A DNA stretch of 64,000 bases from Bilabrum cf. latius (lineage: Eukaryota > Bigyra: Bicosoecida > Bigyra > Bicosoecida), in assembly GCA_965178125.1 (NCBI GenBank), contig OZ237775.1, positions 1 through 64,000 on the forward strand. Direction: 5' to 3'. The position numbers were made by a program, and so were the translations under genes. Position 1 is the first letter of the stretch. Every line of letters begins with the position of its first letter. Positions 56,884-64,000 of this stretch are shown one piece after another. The notes beneath the pieces are model-generated. The model was not told the origin of the DNA. It worked only from the letters and a program-made list of their open reading frames with translations, and did not search any database.

Positions 56884-59004
56884 ATGCGAGCAGCGATGCG
56901 GTGTCGTCGGATTGCCAGGGGCATGGAGCACGCTGTGCTGCGGCGCATGGGTCCTGTACCCGCGCTGGCGCTCTAGCCCCCATCCCTCCCTCAGCCGCTG
57001 CCGCACGGCCGGGCCCTGTCGTCCACCGCAGCAGGAGCGGGCTCCTCAACCGAGCCCAGCTCTTCTTGGCCCCGGGTTGACACCAAGCCGAGCAGCACCC
57101 AGTCCACAGAGGGAGTTGAGCAGGACCGTCGATCTGCCCTGCTGCGGCAGGTGAAACAGGCCGCCGAACGGTGCAGGCACGAGGGCAGGCCCGTGCGGGT
57201 GGTTGTGCTGGGAGGGGGCGTGTCTGGGCTTGTGCTGGCGCGGTAGCTGCGGGAGGAGTATGCCCGGGTGCTGATGAGAGCGGGCGATTCTGCCTCTGGC
57301 TCTGTGGGGCTGGAAGTGGAGGTGCTGGAGGGGGCCTCTAGGGCCGGGGGCTGGCTGCACACGGAGCACGTGCCCTCCAAGAGCGCGGGCCCGGGGTACA
57401 TTTTGGAGAGAGGGGCCCGTGGGGTGAGGCCGCGAGGGTCGGGCAGGCGAGCCCTGCGACTCATCGAGTCCCTGGGCCTGCGGGAAGAGGCCCTGTGGAC
57501 GGCCAAGGAAGGGGAGGCGAGGTGGGTGCTGCACAAGGGGAGGCCCCACCAGCTGCCTGCCTCTGCCATGGGACTCGTCACGGGGCTCCCCATGGTGCCC
57601 AGTCCCCTGAGCACATTCGGGCTCGAGTTCACCAGAGCGGCGCACCCCGACAGCGCGGCCAAGGGTGGCCCCGGCACTCCGGACGAGAGCGTGCACTCGT
57701 TCTTTTCGAGGAGATTCGGGGGCCCTGCCCTGGCTGACTCGCTGCTGGACGCCATGGTGGCAGGGGTCTGGGCAGGGGACGTGCGCAAGCTGTCGGCGCA
57801 ATCGCTGTTTCCCTTGCCCACTGCGTGGGAGGACGCTGCGGGCAGCATCCAGGCCGGCGCCCTCGCCTCCATGGCGCACTCGGTGGGGGTGCCTCTGCCG
57901 GCGAGCATGCGCGACAGGCTGGACGCAGCGGGAGGATCGCAGAAAGCCGCCGCCCTGGGCGCCGCCCTTGAGGCCCAGGACATCAAGGAGGGCCCTGCCT
58001 CTTCCTTCGTGCGAGAGGCCTCGAGGGCAGCCAGCGTGAGCTTCAGGGAGGGCATGGGGACTCTGCCGCGGGCCCTGGTGCAGGACCTGGGTGGGGAGCA
58101 GGGGTCCTGGAGCGAGGGCAAGGGACAGGGGGCGCGGAGCAGAGTGCGGCTCGGTACTCGGGTCTCTGCCGTGCACGAGCATGCAGCTCCCGCTGCCTCG
58201 TCCTCGTCGGGTGGCTCTCCTCCATTCGTGGTCAGGTGCCAGTCGAGCAGCCAAGGCGCCTTGGACGTGCCGTGTGACGTGATTGTCTCGGCTCTTCCCG
58301 CGGGAGAGCTCAGCGACGTGCTTGAGTCCTCGCTTGGAGGAAGAGGAGGAAGAGGCGATGCCACCAGCACCGGGTGGGAGGGCCTGGGGCGAGCGACCGG
58401 GGCCCTGCGGGATGTGCCCTACGAGAGCGTGGTGAGCGTGAGCTTTGGGCTGGGCGAGGAGGCGGCTGCAGTGGCACTGCCCCCCAGCCGGCGCGGGTTT
58501 GGGTACTTGTGCCCCAGCCAGGAGGAGGAGCGGGTGCTGGGCTGCGTGTGGGACTCGTGCGCATTCCCCGGGCAAGACCTAGGAGCCAGGGAGCAAGGGA
58601 AGGGGGCAGCCGAGAGTGCACCTGGCCAGGCCCGGCTGTCTGTGATGATGGGAGGGGCGAGGTGCCCTGGACTCGTGGACGCCAGCGATGCAGACGTGGT
58701 GGAGGCTGCGTGTGACGCCCTGCAGCGGCACATGGACCTCAACCTGGGCGAGGGAGCCAGGTTCGCGGATGGGGTGCTCGTGTCGAGGGCCAAGGGGGCC
58801 ATCCCCCAGTACACGGTGGGACATGCAGAGCGGCTCCGGGTGCTGGATCGGGCGCTGTCGGAGGCCAGCGCGCCTGCCCTTGCGCGTGGGCTCGTTACGA
58901 TTGGGAACTGGAGGGGCGGGGTCGGCGTGGCTGACGCAGTGGCGCAGGGCGAGGAGCTGGGAGTGGAGCTGGCGAGGTGCATCGGGGCAGGGGCGGGGCA
59001 GTGA
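56884..59004 (+). CDS. PPOX: Protoporphyrinogen oxidase, mitochondrial
   Basis: 706 aa, TGA stop, with TAG codons at 56974 and 57244 (LVLAR-TAG-LREEY) as Gln. The N-terminus (MRAAMRCRRIARGMEH, then HGRALSSTAAG) is Arg-rich without acidic clusters and fits a mitochondrial presequence. The FAD-binding Rossmann motif is VVVLGGGVSGLVLAR, followed by EGASRAGGW. The C-terminal FAD motif is NWRGGVGVADAV, and AKGAIPQYTVGH is the HemY/PPOX-specific block. It catalyses the six-electron oxidation of protoporphyrinogen IX in haem synthesis. The start was chosen for the targeting peptide; a longer 5' exon cannot be excluded. Confidence 0.9.
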
Positions 59005-59085
59005 ATGTGGCTCGCGTATATGGATATACCACGTGTTGTGGTCGATCTATCGAACGATTGATCTGATATTTTTGTATCAAGTACT

Positions 59086-60063
59086 TCACTGGAGCTCTGC
59101 CTCGGCCACATTGTCGGCACACGTTACCTCTCCCATATTCATCCAAGGGTGCGCCAGGGCGGCATCGAGGGTCATCCGCTCGTCCTGGTCCACTGTCAGC
59201 AGGGCCTTGATGAGGTCCTTAGCCTCGTCGGAGGCATCTTTCAGGACCTCGTCGAACCAGAGCAACTTGCCCGCCCGCACTTGCTTGAGCAGCTCGGTCT
59301 CGGACTCTGCGTAGAAGGCAGGTGAGGCCGACAGCATCACGTAGAGCAGCACCCCGCAGGACCACAAATCCACTTCCCCACCGTAAGGCACTTGCTTAAG
59401 CACCTCGGGGGCGACATATCTGCAAGGAAACTCTATTGGCGGGTGCAGGGAACGGTGCATGTGGGCACACGTGCATGCAGCTGGCAAGTTGCATCGACCT
59501 GAGCTGGACAAGCAGGTGTTCGTGGTTCGTGCTCACCCTGGCGTACCAGAAGGCTGTCTCTTCTTGCGCTGTCCTGGCGTGTAGCCCGTGTCGCAAAGGC
59601 CGAAACCTCCAACCCGACAGTCGGTAAGGGTATCCTTTGACATGATCATGATGGCCTCAGGCTTGATATTCCTGTGCAAGATGCCCGATTCGTGGCACGA
59701 CCGTACAGCTGCAAGCACTGTCCCCAGGATCGGACGGGCTTGGTCCTCCGAGAGCGATTCGTTCTCTTCGATGCACGAGAATAGATCGCGAACTCCGCCC
59801 TTACTACCCTTCCATACAAAGTAGTACGACTTGGGGGTCTGCAGAGCGTCCAGGAATTCGAGAACGCTTGGTTCACCTTGCAGCCGCTTTGCCGCCTTCA
59901 CCGTCTCATCCATGCCAAGAGTATCCAATTTTGATAGTCCTTCCTTTGAGCAGACCTCAATCAAGACAGGAGCTTGGCTTGAAGCCTCGAGGCCCTAGTA
60001 TCCCAATGAGCCCATGTCTTGAAATATCACCTTCGTATCGTCGCTATCGTCAAAGCGGTACAT
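59086..60063 (-). CDS. CaMK-type pseudokinase
   Basis: Two exons: 60063-59537 and 59419-59086, with a 117-bp GT-AG intron whose removal gives SGTPGYVAPEVL (286 aa, TGA stop). It has the fold of a CaMK/CDPK kinase: LWSCGVLLYVML, LLTVDQDERMTLDAALAHPW. The catalytic residues are lost. The HRD loop reads HRNIKPEA (Asp to Asn), DFG reads GGFGL (Asp to Gly), and the glycine loop is degenerate. One TAG in GSLGY-TAG-GLE is Gln. It probably acts as a scaffold or allosteric partner. An upstream exon may exist, since GAGGAAATCC just before the ATG follows a good acceptor (TTTTGCAG). Confidence 0.8.
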
Positions 60064-60958
60064 TTTTCGGATTTCCTCCTGCAAAACATCCAATGATATC
60101 TACCAAAGGCTATTTAAGCAATATGGACGGGTAAAGCCATGAGCTGTGCTTGCCAGGAATTCGGTGCCAAACGCTCACCTCCGTAATCTCTGTAAATAAT
60201 TGCTCGGGTGGTGCGTCTACACTGCCTTCGATAGCTGCCCTGCGCGCTTGCAAACTCTAGGCTCACTCTCATCGGGTGCAGACAACCATACGGAGCGTAC
60301 ACTGAACAAGAATTGCAGGAACGGTCGCAGAACACAGGGCAGCTGGAGGCTCCCAACTACTCACATTTCCGCGGTATCTCTACCAACACTGAACGGAAAT
60401 ATATAGAACCTGCTAGACCAATTGGGCTAACGGGCCAACTTGGGGATGAAGCTCCATCCGGATCCATCCATGGATTGCTCATGAAAGATTCCGGATGATC
60501 GAGCAACAGTAACCACCACACGCCATCCATCCATCCAGCCAGCCAGCACCCAAAACTGGCAGGCTGCTTGCTGGACGGGTGTGCAAGGCCACGAGTGCTG
60601 CTCTGCAGATTCCCTTGCAGCGTACGAAGTTCTCAAGGTAGGTGGCAACTGGTGGATTGGGCTCATCAGGACAAGAGATGTTCGCGTTGCGCTAAATCGG
60701 CTTGAGACTGTAGCAAGTTTCCGAGCAAACACACGGTCCAGGCAATGCCCGTATTGCAGCGAATGCAACCATCTAGCTTGCCGAACCAGCCTACCCCGGG
60801 TCCAAAGAAATGCAAGCAGACCTAGGCTCCCACAGCGGCTCCCGCTCGCCCACTGGCAGACAGCGCATACCCCTAGCATCCGGATGCTCCAAGCTCAAGC
60901 TGATCGCACAGGAGACGTCCAGCCCCCCCTCCCATTTCCCCTTGGCTGTAAACTCGAT
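60064..60958. other. Intergenic / upstream region of pseudokinase
   Basis: 895 bp. It may include a non-defined first exon of the pseudokinase: a minus-strand frame MDGSGWSFIPKLAR ends at a GTGAGT donor near 60355, but the phase does not match. A CCATCCATCCATCCAGCCAGCCAGC microrepeat lies near 60520. No independent gene is supported. Confidence 0.45.
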
Positions 60959-63528
60959 TTACTGCTTCTTCTTGGCATCGGCTGCCTCGGCTGCCTTGCC
61001 CTTGCCCCTGCCCGCCCTGCCCACGCCGAGCAAGCGCCAGAGCATCCCGAACAGCGGACCCGCCACGAGCACCGCAATCATGAAGGGGTGTAGGTAGTAC
61101 CCCGTCATGGTGTAGAAGCCCAGGCCCCGGTCCAGGTACAGGAGCGGGAATGGCGCCATCGAGTAGTTGAGCACCATAGACACGAGGAAGCATCCGATGG
61201 GCACAGCCCACATGGGCAAGTGCGGCCTGTCGGGGTTCATCCTCGGCTGCTTGTACGTGGTGAGCCCAACGAAGGAGCCCAGCCAGGTCAGGAAGGTCAC
61301 TCCGTCCACGCCCTGGTTGTTGGCGCCAACCAGCAGCGGCTTGAACACCTTGTACAGAGCCGCCTGCGCCTCCTGCGCCAGGATCACCTAGAAGAAGCCC
61401 ACGTAGTAGCCCGAGTAGAAGCCGTGCCACAGCGCGGACGCCCCGATGGTCGCGAACTTGGCCATGGCAGACCCGGGGGGAAACCTCCCGTACACGTCTT
61501 TGAGCAGCCACCCCTGCACCTGCTTGTTCCAGTTGCGGATAATGGTGGAGAGGCTCGGGGAGAACTCGCACTGCAGCACGTCGATGTTGCTGATGCCCGT
61601 CCAGGAGCCCTTGGTGATGGCACCCCCCTGAGAGCCAGTGCCCGGCCCGATCTTGGTACCAGGGGCTGCTCCCCGCTCCGAGGGCGCCGAGGAGGTCGAG
61701 GCAGAGGCGGACAGCGAGCTCCCGGGGCCCCCCGTCACGCTGGGCGGCTGCCTGCCGGACACGGGCCCCACGCCCGCGCCCTGGGCCGTGTGCGGCCCAG
61801 CCTCGGCCGGATCAGCGGCCATCTTGGCAGCCTTGGCCCCGCTGCCCCTGTCCTTGACGAACCCGAACCCCTGCGCCACGCCGGCGCCCTCTGCGAGCAG
61901 CCACACGCCGTAGTACTGGAAGCGCACGGCCACCAGGGCGATGTACGTGAGCAGCGCGAAGACGGGCAGGTCGCCCCGGGTCACGCTCGAAGGGGGGGAG
62001 CCGCTCGCTTCCTCGATGGCGAGGTCCTCTGCGGAACCACCGGCGCCGCGCACGGTGTAGCCCAGCACTCCGAGGAGAGGCACCGGCGTCTTGGGGTTGT
62101 AGAGCGACTCGAGCGGGACGTAGGCCGTCATGGGCGCGTTGAGGCCGAGGAAGAAGAGGCCCGAGAGGAAGAGGAAGAGCACGCGCGGGATGCGGGTGGG
62201 CAGCACGCTGAATGCCGTGCTGGGGTTGTCCAGCCGCTCCACGGAGCCCATGGTGACCGTGTAGGCGGCCTGTCCGTTGAGGTACATGACGGGCTGGAAG
62301 GAGGGTCCCACCAGGGCGGTCTGCGGACACAGGCAGTAGCCCATCGTCTCGAGGAAGGAGGGCACCTGGGGCAGGCACGTGGCCAGCCGCTGGTCGGCGA
62401 GGCGGGCCGACTTCGAGAGCGCCTTGCTTGCCTTGACCTTCTTCTCGGTCTCCTGCTTCAGGGCCGGGTCCATCTTGTACGTGTCGTGGGCTGCCTTGGC
62501 GGCGTGGGCGGAGCCCTTGGCCTCCTTGGCGGCCTTGGAGATGGCCCGCGCGGCTGCCAGCTCGGGCTTAGAACCGTCGTACGCAGCGAATGCGAGTGAC
62601 GTAAGCTTGACCACGAGCACCATCTGTGCCGCGCAATCGTCAATAGCATCGGTGGCCGCATCGGGGCGCATGATGTGCCTGTAGAAGAGGAAGAAGAAGG
62701 CCACCGAGCAGCCCGCCAAGTGCCACCAGGGCGTCTTGCCCAGCTTGGGCAGATCCGAGTCCGAGTCCTCCTTCTGCTCCTTGCGGTCCTTGAACGTGGG
62801 GAGGCTGATCGTGAGGGCCAGCCAGGTTAGGGCAGCGCTGATGGGCACGTAGATCCAAGCCCCGCCGAAGACGAACTGCAGCAGCAGAGACCCGAAGATG
62901 GCGTCGCACAGGTGCCTCGTCACACCGCGGGGCAGCATGCAGCCGATCATGGCCAGCGGGTATGTGCCCAGCAGGGCGAGCAGGAATTTGAGGGAACCCT
63001 CAGGGAGGCCAGAGGCGTTCACAGCTGCGGTGGGATCATGGGCGCGGCGAGCAGGCGATGCGGAGGTAGTTTGGGCCGGGCAGGCAAAAGAGGGTCTGGT
63101 GGGTCTCGGGCCCAAAATAATTAAACTTGCCGAGGAGGACGGAACCATACAAATCGATTCGATGATAGAGGTGCCGCATGCCATGGGACCTCATCGCAGG
63201 GCAAGTCGAGAAGTAGCCTGGACACGCGGCCGTTGCTCCCTAGGCCAGTTCCCCCGAAATCCTGCCATTTATTGAGTAACGAGCACGGTGCCAGCTTGCT
63301 CTCACCTTCATCCAAATATGGCTGAACTGGGGCAAAATCCCAAGCAGCATGCTTCAACAGGGGCTGCTCTACAGCAGCGATTTGCGAGAGCACTTCCCCG
63401 AAGGCAGACTGAGCAGTGCCCAGTCCGGCAGGGATGGCCTGACCAACGGCCTTGACCCCCGCCTCGATATGTGTCGAGAAGTCAACCTTCAGCAGCACAT
63501 CCGTCACCGATCGAGTGACGGCCTGCAT
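60959..63528 (-). CDS. MBOAT-family lysophospholipid acyltransferase
   Basis: Two exons: 63528-63306 and 63024-60959, with a 281-bp GT-AG intron (762 aa, TAA stop). One TAG at about 61388 (GYYVGFF-TAG-VILAQ) is Gln. Multiple membrane helices are evident. The MBOAT signatures are IIRNWNKQVQGWLLKDVYGRF and SALWHGFYSGYYVGFF, the latter with the active-site His. Long charged inserts (KAAKEAKGSAHAAKAAHD, and a Gly/Ser-rich one before the first signature) are unusual. The C-terminus KKKQ is a dilysine-type ER retrieval signal. It is likely to re-acylate lysophospholipids at the ER; the substrate head group cannot be told. Confidence 0.88.
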
Positions 63529-63740
63529 GGAGAAACGACAGATTGATTGACTGGATCGCGGTCGAGCGGAACCTTTGGACTTGGCCCGGCGCCGCGCACA
63601 ACCTACCAGTCTAGACTAGATGGCCCTGGTTGAGCCTGCAGCGTAGTCTGCATTGCTGTTTGAATCGATACTGTCTCAAATCCACGGTGCAATCGGTCAC
63701 ACACTGCAGCAGGCCACCGCTCCGCCCGTTCGGCCCCGTC

Positions 63741-64000
63741 TCACGCCAGCCCCGCCTTGGCCCTCTTCTTCTCGTGCCCGTTCATGGCCTTGGCCAGCTT
63801 GTTCCTCTGCCCCTTGCTCAGTTCATTGCCCTCCCCGTCATGCGTGGGCACCCCCTTGTCGTCCCACTGCGAGAACTTGCCCCTGTGCTCCGCGAACGCA
63901 TCGCTCGTCCCCTTGAACATCTCCGCACCGGGCACTGCCAGCTTGGCCTGCTTGAGGGCGGCCGCCCGCTCCCTCTCCTCCGCGGCCTTGCGCTTGGCGG
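63741..64000 (-). CDS. CARS1: Cysteinyl-tRNA synthetase, C-terminal fragment (runs off window)
   Basis: Only the last 86 codons are in the window; the frame continues past 64000. The sequence PGAEMFKGTSDAF, then FSQWDDKGVPTHDGEGNELSKGQ, then KLAKAMNGHEKK is the characteristic C-terminal tail of eukaryotic cytosolic CysRS, ending at TGA. The preceding residues are the usual charged helix (AKRKAAEERERAAALKQAK). Confidence 0.85.
   Translation of the reverse strand, partial: AKRKAAEERERAAALKQAKLAVPGAEMFKGTSDAFAEHRGKFSQWDDKGVPTHDGEGNELSKGQRNKLAKAMNGHEKKRAKAGLA

Noticed and set aside
57046-58575. Long minus-strand frames opposite PPOX
   Set aside because: Antisense shadows of the PPOX coding sequence with no family features.
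60427-60879. 150-residue minus-strand frame between pseudokinase and MBOAT genes
   Set aside because: Composition not protein-like, contains a tetranucleotide microrepeat, and does not splice in frame to the pseudokinase.

Overview
The window is a chromosome end from a GC-rich, flagellated eukaryotic microbe. It opens with about 894 bp of CCCTAA telomere repeat, then a 55-bp subtelomeric tandem repeat. Host genes have short GT-AG introns (about 90-290 bp). A cilium gene (CFAP299) implies a flagellum. No gene identifies the lineage; a heterotrophic protist is an inference.

The key to reading the window is the genetic code. TAG interrupts almost every conserved gene in frame, while genes end only at TGA or TAA. 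Reading TAG as glutamine makes UBA1, RPC8, CFAP299, CDPK, the sulfatase, the alpha-galactosidase and others continuous. Conserved positions (for example the Q of the QVVV strand in UBA1) and a glutamine-rich coiled coil point to Gln. All gene models below use TAG=Gln.

Layout: telomere and subtelomere (1-2135); a Ser/Pro-stalked surface protein (2136-5263); the 5' part of a Dispatched-like RND transporter (5564-6410); a 16.9-kb AT-rich endogenous virophage/polinton-like virus (6411-23326) with about 1-kb terminal inverted repeats and a 6-bp target duplication; the rest of the RND gene (23333-26158). Then a run of minus-strand genes: lectin, CDPK, GH27 alpha-galactosidase, sulfatase, a giant MLO-like protein carrying a voltage-sensor-like module, PSMD9/Nas2 and RPC8. 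PAT1-like and CFAP299 are on plus, UBA1 on minus, a fucosyltransferase-like enzyme on plus, a frame-broken gene, an L-domain repeat surface protein, a small unknown gene, mitochondrial PPOX, a pseudokinase, an MBOAT acyltransferase and the C-terminus of CysRS, which runs off the window.

The virus has a complete-looking set: rve integrase with chromodomain, SF3-type helicase and compact family-B polymerase (plus strand), then mostly minus-strand genes for major and minor capsid proteins, an A32-like packaging ATPase, an adenain-like protease (plus strand) and several unknown proteins. It uses the same TAG=Gln code as the host, and most of its genes start just after a TATAGTA-like motif. Precise loss of the element plus one target copy would restore the host reading frame.
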